A stretch of DNA of 64,000 nt, taken from the NCBI GenBank assembly GCA_013416405.1, contig JACCET010000001.1:558001-622000 (forward strand), in the 5' to 3' direction. The notes under the pieces were generated by a model. It was not told the DNA's origin and ran no database searches. It was given only the letters and a program-made list of their open reading frames with translations. A program made the position numbers and the translations under genes. Position 1 is the stretch's first letter, and the number at the start of each line of letters is the position of its first letter. Below, one piece after another: positions 36,744 to 46,622 of this stretch. This stretch comes from Alcaligenaceae bacterium (lineage in GTDB: Bacteria > Pseudomonadota > Gammaproteobacteria > Burkholderiales > Burkholderiaceae_B).

Positions 36744-37166
36744 TCAGGACGGAAGGGAGTTCTGCGTGGAATCCGGGCCGGATGTTTGCTCGAGAGCCTG
36801 GGCCAGCATATCCTTGACCGCATTCAGGTCGTTGCGCAAGGCTTGCAGCTCGGCACCGGACAGCCGCACGGCGGCATCCTGATCGTGCGGGACGTCATTC
36901 AGATCGCCCAGACGATTACGCGCACCGCTGATGGTGAAGCCCTGCTCGTACAGCAGGTCGCGTATGCGACGAATCAGCAATACCTCGTGGTGCTGATAAT
37001 AGCGGCGATTACCGCGCCGCTTGACTGGCTTGAGCTGAGTAAATTCCTGTTCCCAGTAGCGCAATACATGCGGCTTGACACAGCAAAGGTCGCTGACTTC
37101 GCCTATCGTGAAGTAGCGCTTGGCGGGAATGGGCGGCAAGGTGACTGGAGTTTCGCTGGTGCTCAT
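36744..37166 (-). CDS. MerR-family transcriptional regulator
   Basis: The 140-residue protein has a MerR winged HTH at ~17-85 ('RYFTIGEVSDLCCVKPHVLRYWEQEFTQLKPVKRRGNRRYYQHHEVLLIRRIRDLLYEQGFTISGARNRL'). A short helical C-terminus follows, without the Cys residues of metal-sensing members. This is the MerR gene found right after ihfA in many betaproteobacteria. It starts three bases after the ihfA stop, so it belongs to the pheS-pheT-ihfA transcript. Its target is not known. Confidence 0.9.
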   Translation of the reverse strand: MSTSETPVTLPPIPAKRYFTIGEVSDLCCVKPHVLRYWEQEFTQLKPVKRRGNRRYYQHHEVLLIRRIRDLLYEQGFTISGARNRLGDLNDVPHDQDAAVRLSGAELQALRNDLNAVKDMLAQALEQTSGPDSTQNSLPS

Positions 37167-37169
37167 GGC

Positions 37170-37490
37170 TTACCCGATGGATGCAGAGGCCTTACCGGCC
37201 GACTCGACAACAACCTTGAGTTTTTGGCTGGCATGAAAGGTTACGACCCGACGGGCCGCGATGGGAATGACTTCACCGGTTTTGGGATTGCGCCCAGGAC
37301 GAGGTGGTTTGTCACGCACCTGAAAATTGCCAAAACCAGATAGCTTGACCTCGACGCCGCGCGCAAGCGAATCACGGATTTCTTCGAAGAAAGTATCGAC
37401 AATATCTTTGGCTTCGCGCTTGTTCAAACCCACGCGATCAAACAGCAACTCGGCCAGCTCAGCCTTGGTCAGGGTACGTTCCGGGTTCAT
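37170..37490 (-). CDS. ihfA: Integration host factor alpha subunit
   Basis: The 106-residue HU/IHF protein contains '[86 protein letters not shown]', including the Pro at the tip of the beta arm ('GRNPKTGE') that intercalates in DNA. With IhfB it bends DNA in the nucleoid and at sigma-54 promoters. ATG at 37490 has GGAG upstream. It lies 13 bases after pheT, in the conserved pheST-ihfA order. Confidence 0.96.
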   Translation of the reverse strand: MNPERTLTKAELAELLFDRVGLNKREAKDIVDTFFEEIRDSLARGVEVKLSGFGNFQVRDKPPRPGRNPKTGEVIPIAARRVVTFHASQKLKVVVESAGKASASIG

Positions 37491-37503
37491 AGTGTGTTGC
37501 TCC

Positions 37504-39915
37504 TTATGCGCGCTGGCGTACGCCGTGGGCACTGATCAGCGCATCAAGCAGCAGTGCCATGCATTGTTCAACTGTAGCGTCGTCCAGTGTAGCTTCCTGA
37601 TTCTGGAGCCAGAAACGGAAAGCCATGCTTTTCTCGACGGTTTGCGCCGACTTATCGCGCCAGACATCAAACAGTTTAATATCTTTAACGATGCCAAGAG
37701 TAGCATTAGATTCGGTCGCACGAGTAAGCGTATTTAACAAATCCTGATACGCCACATCCAGGCCGGCCAAAACCGCCAAATCGCGGATCACGACAGGCTG
37801 ACGTGATATTTCCGCAGGCGCCGGCAACTCACCTACGGAAATCGCCTCGACATCGAGCTCGAATACCACTGGCGCTTGTGTCAGGTCGCGCTGCTGGGCC
37901 CAGCGCGGGTGCAGCTCACCCAACCAGCCTATATGCTTGCCGTCCAGTTCCAGCCGGGCCGAACGGCCAGGATGTAGAGCGGGATGCGTATCGGCGATGC
38001 AAACCAGATCGGTAGCTCGCGCGCCCAGCAAACATTCCACATCGTTTCTAACGTCGTAGAAATCAACCGGACGCAGCGGCGTAGCCCATTGCTCTTCCAC
38101 GGCAGGCCCCCAGGCCGCACCGGCCAGACGCTGCGGCTGGCTGATGCCTGCCACTGTCAGGCCGCCATCGGCGACTTGAGCGTCACGCGTAAAAACACGC
38201 CCGAGTTCAAAGACTCGTACCCGGCTTTGCTTGCGGTTGGCATTATGAACAATATTGGCCAGCAGGCCGCCCATCAGACTGGATCGCATGACCGCCAGTT
38301 GACTGGCGATAGGATTAAGCAGCTTGATGGGGTTTTCATTGCCCGCGTAGTCGCGCTCCCAGGCCTCTTCCACAAAAGCAAAGTTAATGACTTCCTGGTA
38401 GTCCTGGGCCGCCATGCTCGCCCGCAAGGCGTGTGGCCCGCGCAATACTTCCGGACTGGCCAGCATGCTTGCGCGCGCAACAGGAGGCACATCGGGAATA
38501 CGCTCAAAGCCGTATACGCGTGCGACTTCTTCGATCAGATCCTCTTCAATGAACAGGTCGAATCGATACGATGGGGGGGTAACGACAAAGACGTCCCCAT
38601 CCTGAACCTCAAAAGGCAGGCCCAGGTTGGTAAAAATAGAAGCGACTTCCGTGTGCGAGACCGGCACACCCAGAACACGGTGGCAGCGTGCCAGGCGCAT
38701 GGAAACGGGCTCGCGAGCGGGCAAGTTGATGACCTGATCATCCAGGGGGCCGACTTGCCCGCCGCAGATATCAATCAGCAGGCGAGTCATGAATTCAAGA
38801 TCGTCAGTCACCGAGGCAAAATCAACGCCCCGCTCGAAGCGGTGGCTGGCCTCGGAGCTGAACTTATACCGACGTGGGCGGCCCATGATGGCCTCTGGCC
38901 ACCAAAAAGCGCCTTCAAGATAAATATCAGTCGTGTCCAGCGTAACGGCGGTGGCTTCTCCACCCATAATGCCCGCCAGGCTTTCCACGATATCGCCGGC
39001 GGAAATAATGCCGACGTCGGGCTCCAGCGTAATGGTTTGCCCGTTCAAAAGTTCCAGCTGTTCGCCTTGGTTCGCCCAGCGTACCGTCAGGCCGCCTTGT
39101 ATGCGCTTCAGGTCGAACACGTGGGTAGGCCGGCCCAATTCCAGCATGACGTAGTTGGAAATATCGACCAGGGCCGAAATCGAACGCTGCCCTGCCCGCT
39201 CCAGACGAGACTTCATCCAGGCTGGCGTGGCTGCCCGCGCATTGACGCCACGGATGACACGGCCGGCGAAGCGTCCGCATAGGTCAGGCGCTTGCACCGT
39301 CACGGGCAGGCGGTCGTCCAGGGTGACCGGTACAGGCTGGAAATCAGGACGCGTGAGTGGCGCGCCGGTAAGTGCGGCAACCTCGCGGGCCACACCCAGA
39401 ATGGACAGACAATCGGCCCGGTTGGGTGTCATCTTCAACGTAAACAGGGTGTCGTCCAGATCAAGCGCAGCGCGCATGGATGCGCCCACAGGCGCATCGT
39501 GATCCAGCTCCAGCAAGCCTGCATGATCTTGCGACAGACCGAGTTCGCGCGCGGAGCACAGCATGCCGGCCGAGGCCACGCCGCGCATCTTGGCCACGCC
39601 TATTTTCATGCCGCCAGGCAGCTCAGCCCCTACGCGGGCCAGTGGCACCTTGATACCGGCCGCCGCATTGGGTGCACCGCAAACAATTTGCAACAACTCA
39701 CCCGAGCCGTCGTCCACCTGGCAGATACGCAGCTTATCGGCGTCGGGGTGCGGCGCAATTTCCTTGATGTGTGCAACCACTACACCGCTAAAGGGAGGTG
39801 CCACTGTGGTGGTTTCCTCGACCTCGAGACCCGCCATGGTCAGGCGATGCGACAAGGCATCGGTGTCTAGGTCGGGATTTACAAAAGCGCGTAGCCAGGA
39901 CTCAGGAAATTGCAT
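37504..39915 (-). CDS. pheT: Phenylalanine-tRNA ligase beta subunit
   Basis: The 803-residue protein shows the domain order of bacterial PheT: '[12 protein letters not shown]' start, the tRNA-binding OB domain (~40-150, '[24 protein letters not shown]'), B3/B4 editing domain ('[31 protein letters not shown]'), B5 ('[17 protein letters not shown]' follows), and the C-terminal anticodon-recognition FDX-ACB domain ('[15 protein letters not shown]...FDVWRD...MAFRFWLQN'). It forms a heterotetramer with PheS to charge tRNA-Phe. It starts 77 bases after pheS. Confidence 0.96.
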   Translation of the reverse strand: MQFPESWLRAFVNPDLDTDALSHRLTMAGLEVEETTTVAPPFSGVVVAHIKEIAPHPDADKLRICQVDDGSGELLQIVCGAPNAAAGIKVPLARVGAELPGGMKIGVAKMRGVASAGMLCSARELGLSQDHAGLLELDHDAPVGASMRAALDLDDTLFTLKMTPNRADCLSILGVAREVAALTGAPLTRPDFQPVPVTLDDRLPVTVQAPDLCGRFAGRVIRGVNARAATPAWMKSRLERAGQRSISALVDISNYVMLELGRPTHVFDLKRIQGGLTVRWANQGEQLELLNGQTITLEPDVGIISAGDIVESLAGIMGGEATAVTLDTTDIYLEGAFWWPEAIMGRPRRYKFSSEASHRFERGVDFASVTDDLEFMTRLLIDICGGQVGPLDDQVINLPAREPVSMRLARCHRVLGVPVSHTEVASIFTNLGLPFEVQDGDVFVVTPPSYRFDLFIEEDLIEEVARVYGFERIPDVPPVARASMLASPEVLRGPHALRASMAAQDYQEVINFAFVEEAWERDYAGNENPIKLLNPIASQLAVMRSSLMGGLLANIVHNANRKQSRVRVFELGRVFTRDAQVADGGLTVAGISQPQRLAGAAWGPAVEEQWATPLRPVDFYDVRNDVECLLGARATDLVCIADTHPALHPGRSARLELDGKHIGWLGELHPRWAQQRDLTQAPVVFELDVEAISVGELPAPAEISRQPVVIRDLAVLAGLDVAYQDLLNTLTRATESNATLGIVKDIKLFDVWRDKSAQTVEKSMAFRFWLQNQEATLDDATVEQCMALLLDALISAHGVRQRA

Positions 39916-39992
39916 TATGTACTCGTCGTATTCGTTTTACAGCGGGGCTAGGCCAGCCATGATCAGGCGCAGTGCCGCCTGCTTGCAGGGTT

Positions 39993-41015
39993 TCAGCGGT
40001 TGAACTGGCGCAGAAAGCGCAGATCGCCCTCGAAGAACTGGCGCAAATCATTGACGCCATAACGCAACATGGTCAGGCGTTCCAGCCCCGAACCAAATGC
40101 GAAGCCGATATAGCGCTCGGGATCTAGCCCGAAATTGCGCACCACCTGCGGATGCACCTGGCCTGAACCCGAAATTTCCAGCCAGCGCCCTTGATTCGGC
40201 CCCGATGTGAACATCATGTCGATTTCTGCCGAGGGCTCGGTAAAGGGGAAAAACGAAGGACGGAAACGCACGCAAAGGTCTTCGGTCTCGAAGAAAGCAC
40301 GCAAGAAGTCGGTGTAAACACCCTTCAGATCGGCGAAAGAGATATCTTCGGCGATCCACAGGCCTTCAACCTGGTGAAACATGGGCGAGTGTGTAGCGTC
40401 GCTGTCGACGCGGTAGGTACGCCCCGGAGCAATCACCTTGATGGGCGGCTTGTGCATGCGGGCGTAACGCACCTGCATGGGACTGGTATGCGTGCGCAAC
40501 AACAAAGGCAAGCCCTGGCTGTCTTGCATGTCGACGTAGAAGGTATCCTGCATGGAGCGTGCAGGATGGTTTTCAGGATTGTTCAGGGCCGTGAAGTTGG
40601 TCCAGTCGTTTTCGATTTCAGGGCCGTCGGCCACATCGAAACCGATAGAGCGAAATATCGCCTCGACGCGCTGCCACGACTGAATGACCGGGTGTATGCC
40701 CCCTACTCCCTTGCCTCGCCCCGGCAGACTGACATCTATCGTTTCGGCGGCCAGGCGCTTGTCGAGTTCGGCCTGGGCCATTTCCTGGCGTCGGGCATTG
40801 AGCAAACCCTCGATGTGCTGCTTGACCTGATTGATGCGGGCCCCTTCGGCCTTTTTCTGATCAGGCGTTAACTGCGCCAAACCTTTCATCAGGGCGGTTA
40901 ACGCACCCTGCTTGCCCAAAAATCGGGCCTTGGCATTTTCAAGCGCCGCAGCATCACTGGCTTGGGCAAACTGTTCTTGCGCCTGAGCGATCAGGTCATC
41001 AACAGGAGGAGTCAT
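39993..41015 (-). CDS. pheS: Phenylalanine-tRNA ligase alpha subunit
   Basis: The 340-residue class II synthetase subunit has an N-terminal coiled-coil (~1-85), motif 1 near '[38 protein letters not shown]', motif 2 '[50 protein letters not shown]' and motif 3 '[25 protein letters not shown]'. It catalyses phenylalanine activation with PheT. ATG at 41015 was chosen since the 41036 alternative is TTG. It lies 69 bases after rplT, with a hairpin between them. Confidence 0.96.
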   Translation of the reverse strand: MTPPVDDLIAQAQEQFAQASDAAALENAKARFLGKQGALTALMKGLAQLTPDQKKAEGARINQVKQHIEGLLNARRQEMAQAELDKRLAAETIDVSLPGRGKGVGGIHPVIQSWQRVEAIFRSIGFDVADGPEIENDWTNFTALNNPENHPARSMQDTFYVDMQDSQGLPLLLRTHTSPMQVRYARMHKPPIKVIAPGRTYRVDSDATHSPMFHQVEGLWIAEDISFADLKGVYTDFLRAFFETEDLCVRFRPSFFPFTEPSAEIDMMFTSGPNQGRWLEISGSGQVHPQVVRNFGLDPERYIGFAFGSGLERLTMLRYGVNDLRQFFEGDLRFLRQFNR

Positions 41016-41034
41016 AGGTAGCGTTTCCAAATAC

Positions 41035-41060
41035 AAACGGAGCCCGCTAGAGCCCCGTTT
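41035..41060. other. Hairpin between rplT and pheS
   Basis: Eleven paired bases, two of them G-U on the minus strand, surround a 4-base loop (AAACGGAGCCC/GAGCCCCGTTT as written on the plus strand). The minus-strand transcript has only a broken T-rich tail, so it is at best a partial terminator or processing site. Confidence 0.4.
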
Positions 41061-41084
41061 GCAGCAATACAGAATCGAGATTGA

Positions 41085-41444
41085 TCAAGCAGCCAAAGCA
41101 GACTTGGCTTGTTCAACCACGGCAGCAAAGCCGGCTTTATCGTTTACAGCCATATCGGCCAGAACTTTGCGATCCAGTTCAATCGAGGCTTTTTTGGTGC
41201 CGGCGATGAATACGCTGTAGGATACGCCCAGTTCACGGCAAGCCGCATTGATACGGGTGATCCAGAGCGCGCGGAAAGTACGCTTTTTGTTGCGACGGTC
41301 GCGGTAGGCATATTGCCCAGCCTTCATTACCGCCTGTTTGGCGATACGGAATACATTACCGCGGCGACCACGATAACCTTTTGCTGCTTTAATGACTTTT
41401 TTGTGACGAGCACGGGCAGTAACGCCGCGTTTTACGCGTGGCAT
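41085..41444 (-). CDS. rplT: 50S ribosomal protein L20
   Basis: The 119-residue basic protein matches bL20 from end to end ('[62 protein letters not shown]'). It is needed for early 50S assembly and in other bacteria represses its own operon through the leader RNA. It lies 13 bases after rpmI. In this genome infC is not adjacent, so any L20 autoregulation must act on the rpmI leader at 41656-41825. Confidence 0.97.
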   Translation of the reverse strand: MPRVKRGVTARARHKKVIKAAKGYRGRRGNVFRIAKQAVMKAGQYAYRDRRNKKRTFRALWITRINAACRELGVSYSVFIAGTKKASIELDRKVLADMAVNDKAGFAAVVEQAKSALAA

Positions 41445-41457
41445 ATCAGATCTCCTA

Positions 41458-41655
41458 TCAAGCGAACGGCAACATTGCCTTGACCGCGCTCACATCTGCA
41501 TCGTGAACGGCGGTAGAACCGCGCAACTGGCGCTTGTTCTTGGTTGTTTTCTTGGTAAGGATGTGACGCTTGAACGCGTGACCCCGCTTGATAGACCCGC
41601 TACCGCGAACCTTAAAGCGCTTGGCAGCGCCTTTCTTGGTTTTCATCTTAGGCAT
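41458..41655 (-). CDS. rpmI: 50S ribosomal protein L35
   Basis: The 65-residue bL35 has '[32 protein letters not shown]' and '[12 protein letters not shown]' as expected. ATG at 41655 is the family start. It is the first gene of the rpmI-rplT-pheS-pheT-ihfA-merR unit here, with a good sigma-70 promoter about 170 bases upstream. Confidence 0.97.
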   Translation of the reverse strand: MPKMKTKKGAAKRFKVRGSGSIKRGHAFKRHILTKKTTKNKRQLRGSTAVHDADVSAVKAMLPFA

Positions 41656-41753
41656 GATGTAACTCTGTGATTGATGAATGTAGGTGGCCCCCAAACAAAC
41701 TGGCAGCGCTTGTGTAACCTGGCATTCACTTATTGATTTCTTTCAAAAGCACC

Positions 41754-41783
41754 CAACGGGTTTGCCACCAACGGGTTTGCCAC
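41754..41783. repeat. Tandem 15-bp repeat in the rpmI leader
   Basis: Two exact, head-to-tail copies of CAACGGGTTTGCCAC lie in the non-coding leader between the rpmI promoter and gene. On the transcribed strand they fall inside a 22-codon open frame (41730-41798) as repeated Val-Ala-Asn-Pro-Leu codons. Confidence 0.85.
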
Positions 41784-41826
41784 ATAACTTTGCTGCATTG
41801 TCGGTATGCGCTTAGGAAAGCCCTTG

Positions 41827-41856
41827 ATTATACGATGAATTAAAGATGTTTGTCTA
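41827..41856 (-). promoter_or_regulatory. Sigma-70 promoter of the rpmI operon
   Basis: On the minus strand TAGACA (41851-41856) and a perfect TATAAT (41827-41832) are separated by 18 bases. The start point would be near 41820, giving a leader of about 165 bases before rpmI. It is placed just after the comM stop codon. This promoter lets rpmI-rplT-pheST run independently of infC. Confidence 0.75.
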
Positions 41857-41874
41857 ACGAATTCAAGCACTACA

Positions 41875-43392
41875 TCAATCGTTCCAGGGCAGCCGGTATT
41901 GTACTGCTTCTGCAACATGTACCGATGCAATCTGCTCGTGCCCCGCCATGTCTGCCAGCGTGCGTGCAACCCTGAGAATTCGGTGGACGACGCGGGCAGA
42001 CCAGCTCCAGCGCTGCATACCCTGCGCCAGCAGCGTTTTACCTTGCTCGTCTAGCTGGCAATGCACATTGATGCCGGTCATGCCCAGCCTGGCATTGGTT
42101 GTACCTTGACGTTGCTGCTGGCGTGCGCGGCACTGCGCCACCCGCAGCCGCACGGGCTCCGAGCCCTCTCCTTCTGGTAGGTCGACCCAATTGGACTCGG
42201 CCGCCGGAAGGGATATTTGCAGATCTACCCGATCAAGCAAGGGGCCAGACAGCCGGCTGCGATAGGCTTCGATACGATCGGGCGTACAGCGGCAGCTTTT
42301 CTTTTTATGCCCTTGCCAGCCGCAGGGACAAGGATTCATAGCTGCGACCAACTGGAACGCTGCCGGAAAGGTCAGCGTACGCGATGCACGTGCAATAGAC
42401 ACACACCCGGTTTCCAGCGGTTCGCGCAAAGATTCCAGGGCGCGCCGCTGGAACTCAGGCAGTTCGTCAAGGAAAAGGACGCCCTGGTGAGCCAAGCTGA
42501 TTTCACCCGGCCTGGGATAAGCGCCACCACCCACCAATGCAGGCATGGATGCCGAGTGATGCGGTGACCTGAATGGCGGCCTGTCGGTAAATGTGGGCGT
42601 GAGCCCGCTTAGACCGGCCAGCGCAGACACTTCCAGCGCCTGCTCTGGTGCCAGCCTGGGTAACAGGCCCGGCAGCCTATGCGCCAGCATGCTTTTACCG
42701 GTACCCGGCGGGCCAGACATCAATAGGCTGTGGCCCCCGGCTGCTGCGATTTCAAGCACGTGGCGCGCCAATTCCTGCCCTTTTACTTCGGACAGACACG
42801 GTTCCGCGTGATGACAGACTGCCAATGCAGGCGGCGTGGCCGGAGGCAGGGGCTGGATTGCGGCAACATGGTGGACGACATCAAGCAGGCTAGCCGCAGA
42901 CAATACGGTGAGCCCCGGCACGAGCGCCGCATGGTCAGCGCAGCCTACGGGCAGCACCAGCACGGCATCGGGATTGCTGCGCGCCACGGCCAGCGCAATG
43001 GCCAGCGGCGCTCCGACTGGCGCAATGGCGCCTGTAAGCGACAATTCGCCAGCAAAAACGTAGTTTTGAAGCTGGCAGGTATTATCGGGAGCAAGCGATT
43101 CTTGCACCTGCCCCGAAGCAAGCAGGACACCCAGGGCAATTGGCAAGTCGAAGCGCCCGGACTCTTTGGGAAGATCGGCCGGCGCCAAGTTGACCGTGAG
43201 GCGCCCCGCAGGAAACTCGAACCCGCTGCTAAGTATGGCCGAGCGTACTCTTTCACGGCTTTCCCGCACACCGGCATCGGGCAAGCCGACCACATGGAAG
43301 GCCGGCAAGCCCGGCGCCATATGGACTTCGACACGCACCGGTAGCGCCTGAAGGCCGCATAGCGCTCGGCTGGCCAGCACCGCTAAAGACAT
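41875..43392 (-). CDS. comM: YifB/ComM family Mg chelatase-like AAA+ ATPase
   Basis: The 505-residue protein has the ComM layout: N-terminal Lon-protease-like domain (~1-170, 'VEVHMAPGLPAFHVVGLPDAGVRESRERVRSAILSSGFEFP'), AAA+ domain with Walker A GPPGTGKS, 'GVLFLDELPEFQRRALESLREPLE' Walker B, and a Cys-rich loop 'NPCPCGWQGHKKKSCRC', and a C-terminal domain. Family knowledge: ComM is a hexameric helicase promoting branch migration in natural transformation. It is convergent with no gene and precedes the rpmI promoter. Confidence 0.93.
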   Translation of the reverse strand: MSLAVLASRALCGLQALPVRVEVHMAPGLPAFHVVGLPDAGVRESRERVRSAILSSGFEFPAGRLTVNLAPADLPKESGRFDLPIALGVLLASGQVQESLAPDNTCQLQNYVFAGELSLTGAIAPVGAPLAIALAVARSNPDAVLVLPVGCADHAALVPGLTVLSAASLLDVVHHVAAIQPLPPATPPALAVCHHAEPCLSEVKGQELARHVLEIAAAGGHSLLMSGPPGTGKSMLAHRLPGLLPRLAPEQALEVSALAGLSGLTPTFTDRPPFRSPHHSASMPALVGGGAYPRPGEISLAHQGVLFLDELPEFQRRALESLREPLETGCVSIARASRTLTFPAAFQLVAAMNPCPCGWQGHKKKSCRCTPDRIEAYRSRLSGPLLDRVDLQISLPAAESNWVDLPEGEGSEPVRLRVAQCRARQQQRQGTTNARLGMTGINVHCQLDEQGKTLLAQGMQRWSWSARVVHRILRVARTLADMAGHEQIASVHVAEAVQYRLPWND

Positions 43393-43506
43393 ATACGAAC
43401 CTCGTGGCTATTTCACACAAGAGTCAGTATGCGGCGCTTATGCCATGCACGAGATCACGCACGCAGCCGATTATCCATTAGCGCTACTACGGCAACGCTC
43501 CCTTGC

Positions 43507-43785
43507 TTATTGGGTGCCTGTGGCGCCTGGCCCTGGCTGCAAAGGAGTGTCGGGCCGTCCTTCCAGCGCCTGAACCCGTGACTCCAGCGCAGTGATGCGT
43601 GCCAATGCGCGTTCCAGCAACTGAGCCTGCACATCAAATTCCTCGCGCGTGATCAAATCCATGCGCGAGAAGGTTTGCGCCATCATGGCCTTGACGTTGC
43701 GCTCGATATCGGCGGCCGGGCTTTTGGCAATGAGCTCGGACATATTCTTCTGAAAATCTTCAAACCAATCATTGCGGTTAACCAT
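43507..43785 (-). CDS. ubiK: Accessory factor UbiK family (BMFP) protein
   Basis: The 92-residue protein matches BMFP/YqiC: 'WFEDFQKNMSELIAKSPAADIERNVKAMMAQTFSRMDLITREEFDVQAQLLERALARITALESRVQALE', ending in a coiled coil and a Pro/Gly-rich tail. Family knowledge: UbiK aids aerobic ubiquinone biosynthesis as a membrane-associated trimer, and others are membrane-fusogenic. ATG at 43785 follows GGAGA. Its neighbour comM lies downstream on the same strand. Confidence 0.9.
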   Translation of the reverse strand: MVNRNDWFEDFQKNMSELIAKSPAADIERNVKAMMAQTFSRMDLITREEFDVQAQLLERALARITALESRVQALEGRPDTPLQPGPGATGTQ

Positions 43786-43879
43786 TGCTATCTCCGGGTT
43801 CATTCATATACGCTTGGCGGCTTGGTGCCCTGCCGCCACGGACACTAGTGTAATAAAAAATACTGGCGTGGATAATATT

Positions 43880-43917
43880 AAAGCACCCATAGGCTGGTTG
43901 CAGTCCATGGGTGCTTT
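43880..43917. terminator. Terminator after the lipoprotein gene (minus strand)
   Basis: An 11-bp perfect stem AAAGCACCCAT (43880-43890)/ATGGGTGCTTT (43907-43917). On the minus strand it is followed by a T/A-rich tail. It lies 60 bases downstream of the minus-strand lipoprotein stop and before the ubiK promoter. Confidence 0.75.
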
Positions 43918-43976
43918 CATGCGGCCAGTGCTAGTGCCGCCTTGCGGCCAGGCTGGCAGCAGCCTGGCAGACAGCC

Positions 43977-44378
43977 TTACGACTTGGGCGCTGTCTCGTC
44001 GGCGGGAGGCGTCACGCCCGGATTGGGGCTGCCATCACCCACCGAGTTCTGGATGGCATTGTCAGCCTTGGCCGCACCTTCTTTAACGGCATCGCCCACT
44101 GCGCTGGCAGCGTCAGATGCCGCATCGCCAGCCTGGCTTGCAGCCGACGACAGTTGCTCGCCCGTGCTGGGCTCGGGTGTGACATCAGCAGCCGAGCCGG
44201 ACGATGGCGCGGGAGCTGGGGCAGGTGCAGGATCAGGAGTAGGTGCAGGAGCTGGTGCTTCCGTCCCGGCAGAACCACCCATGGGTGCACTGCTGTCATC
44301 GGCATCCGAGCATGCGGCGAGCAGACTCATGGAAGCAACCATTGCAATAACAGCCAAATGTGTACGAGTCTTTTTCAT
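43977..44378 (-). CDS. Ala/Pro-rich predicted lipoprotein
   Basis: The 133-residue protein has a lipoprotein signal ending LAAC (MKKTRTHLAVIAMVASMSLLAACS, Cys at 23). It continues as a Pro-Ala dipeptide-rich segment (~42-60) and an Ala-rich helix with a repeated 'A-x-D-A-x-S-A' pattern (~75-115). The low-complexity design suggests a cell-envelope spacer. I see no known domain. It is divergent from glnK, whose long control region lies upstream. Confidence 0.7.
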   Translation of the reverse strand: MKKTRTHLAVIAMVASMSLLAACSDADDSSAPMGGSAGTEAPAPAPTPDPAPAPAPAPSSGSAADVTPEPSTGEQLSSAASQAGDAASDAASAVGDAVKEGAAKADNAIQNSVGDGSPNPGVTPPADETAPKS

Positions 44379-44677
44379 ATTTACCTCTCTTATCCAACGT
44401 CGCGTTTATTCTGTTTTGCTGATGCCGGTGCGACTAGCGGTTCAGCAGCGAGCTTGTTACAACTGGCTTGAAAATCATTCTAGCCACAGAACCGCACAGG
44501 TAAGCAGACCTAGTGTAAATACTAATTTCAATTATTTTATTTACTGGATTGAAATTTCCCCCACTTCCCTTACAAGATAGGTGCTTACGGTCAGCGGCAT
44601 GAAATTCCGCTCTGAACACACCGATACAAAATCTGCCGCTTTATTCTTGTTTGCTTACAGTATGCGGCATGCTGGAA

Positions 44678-44694
44678 CGCCCCAATTTGGTGCA
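44678..44694. promoter_or_regulatory. Putative NtrC binding site upstream of glnK
   Basis: CGCCCCAATTTGGTGCA matches TGCACCA-N3-TGGTGCA at 12 of 14 positions. It lies 141 bases upstream of the -24 element, a normal enhancer distance. A second perfect half-site TGCACCA follows at 44710-44716. Confidence 0.65.
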
Positions 44695-44801
44695 TTGAGC
44701 GCTTCAACGTGCACCACAACAAAGCCTTTATCGATGCAGGCACATGGCAAAGTGCCCTACGGCATGAACTTACATCGCTCTGCTCTTCCCTTGCTACTTG
44801 A

Positions 44802-45221
<420 letters not shown>

Positions 45222-45295
45222 GCAAACTTAATTGGTAAATGCCCGGGTCTGTCGACAACGCACGGCGAAGCAGGCTCAATACTGGAGAATAAATA

Positions 45296-46522
45296 ATGGA
45301 TAAAGCCGATTTGGCATGGGTCAGTGTCTCTACCCTGCTGGTACTGTTAATGGTCGTACCCGGACTGGCCCTGTTCTACGGCGGCCTGGTACGGGCCAAG
45401 AATGTGCTGTCCGTACTGATGCAGGTTTTGTCGACCTTCGCGCTGGCATTGATCATCTGGTTCGTTTACGGATACTCACTGGCCTTCACCGAGGCAAACG
45501 CCATAATAGGCGGCTTCTCACGCCTGATGTTCAGCGGCATGCTCGACCTGAATACGCAAACTTTCGAAATGGCCGGCAGCATACCTGAACTGAGCTTTGC
45601 CGCCTTCCAGGCCACTTTTGCCGGCATTACCTGCGCGTTGATTGTGGGCGGATTTGCCGAACGCACCAAATATTCGGCCGTATTGGTCTTTACGCTCATC
45701 TGGATGACATTCGCCTATCTGCCTGTGGCTCATATGGTCTGGGCGCCAGGGGGCTGGTTGTTTGAACGTGGCGCACTGGACTTCGCCGGTGGTACCGTCG
45801 TACACATCAACTCGGGTATTGCAGGTCTGGTTGGCGCCTACGTCATAGGCAAGCGCATAGGCTATGGCCGCGAATCCATGCAACCTCACAACCTGCCTAT
45901 GGCCATGATCGGTGCCTCGCTGCTATGGGTAGGCTGGTTTGGGTTTAATGCTGGCTCGGCGCTCAGCGCCAACGAAACGGCTGCCTTGGCTTTCTTCAAC
46001 ACCATGGTTGCCACGGCCGGCGGTGTGCTTGCCTGGATACTGGCCGAGTGGAAATACAAGGGCAAACCTTCCCTGCTTGGCGCTATTTCCGGGGCGATAG
46101 CCGGACTGGTGGGCATCACCCCTGCCGCCGGCTTGGTGGGACCCGGCGGCGCCCTGATCATAGGAGCAGTAGCAGGTGTTGCCTGCCTGTGGGGTGTGAA
46201 CGGCCTGAAGCGCCTGCTGGGCGCGGACGACACCCTGGATGTGTTCGGCATACATGGCGTAGGCGGTATTGTGGGTGCGCTGCTAACAGGAGTCTTTAAC
46301 GCCAAACCCCTGGGCGGGCCCGGCCTGGAACGCCTAAGCGACATCCCCTATCAAGTGTGGCTGCAGGCCGAAGGCGTGCTGATCACCATACTCTGGTCGT
46401 CCGTCGTTGCGTGGATCGCTTACTTTATTGCCGACAAGACTTGCGGCCTTAGGGTGAGCACCGATGAGGAGCGGGAAGGTCTGGACATCAGCACTCACGG
46501 CGAAACGGCCTACCATCGCTGA
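45296..46522 (+). CDS. amtB: Ammonium transporter
   Basis: The 408-residue protein has about eleven membrane segments, with 'DLAWVSVSTLLVLLMVVPGLALFYGGLVRAKNVLSVLMQ' at the N-terminus, 'AHMVWAPGGWLFERGALDFAGGTVVHINSGIAGLVGAYVIGKR' (pore His) and 'FGIHGVGGIVGALLTGVF' (second pore His). This is the AmtB/Mep fold that conducts ammonium into the cell. It has no long N-terminal signal, unlike E. coli AmtB. It lies 74 bases after glnK in the same operon and ends at a strong terminator. Confidence 0.95.
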   Translation: MDKADLAWVSVSTLLVLLMVVPGLALFYGGLVRAKNVLSVLMQVLSTFALALIIWFVYGYSLAFTEANAIIGGFSRLMFSGMLDLNTQTFEMAGSIPELSFAAFQATFAGITCALIVGGFAERTKYSAVLVFTLIWMTFAYLPVAHMVWAPGGWLFERGALDFAGGTVVHINSGIAGLVGAYVIGKRIGYGRESMQPHNLPMAMIGASLLWVGWFGFNAGSALSANETAALAFFNTMVATAGGVLAWILAEWKYKGKPSLLGAISGAIAGLVGITPAAGLVGPGGALIIGAVAGVACLWGVNGLKRLLGADDTLDVFGIHGVGGIVGALLTGVFNAKPLGGPGLERLSDIPYQVWLQAEGVLITILWSSVVAWIAYFIADKTCGLRVSTDEEREGLDISTHGETAYHR

Positions 46523-46564
46523 GTCTGAAGTATGTCGCGGGCGCACCAAACTGGGTGTGTCCTG

Positions 46565-46596
46565 AAAAAGCCAGCTCCGAGGGGCTGGCTTTTTTT
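46565..46596 (+). terminator. Terminator of glnK-amtB
   Basis: The stem AAAGCCAGCTCC/GGGGCTGGCTTT has a 3-base loop and one G-U pair and is followed by a T run. It lies 43 bases after the amtB stop. Confidence 0.9.
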
Positions 46597-46622
46597 GAGC
46601 TAAAGTGTTTGTTGCCGGCCTT

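Noticed and set aside
37984-39282. 432-codon plus-strand open frame
   Set aside because: Antisense to pheT throughout; low-similarity, Arg/His/Gln-rich translation typical of shadows.
41730-41969. 79-codon minus-strand frame over the comM end and the rpmI leader
   Set aside because: The upper part overlaps comM out of frame. Only the last 22 codons fall in the leader; reported as an observation, not as a gene.
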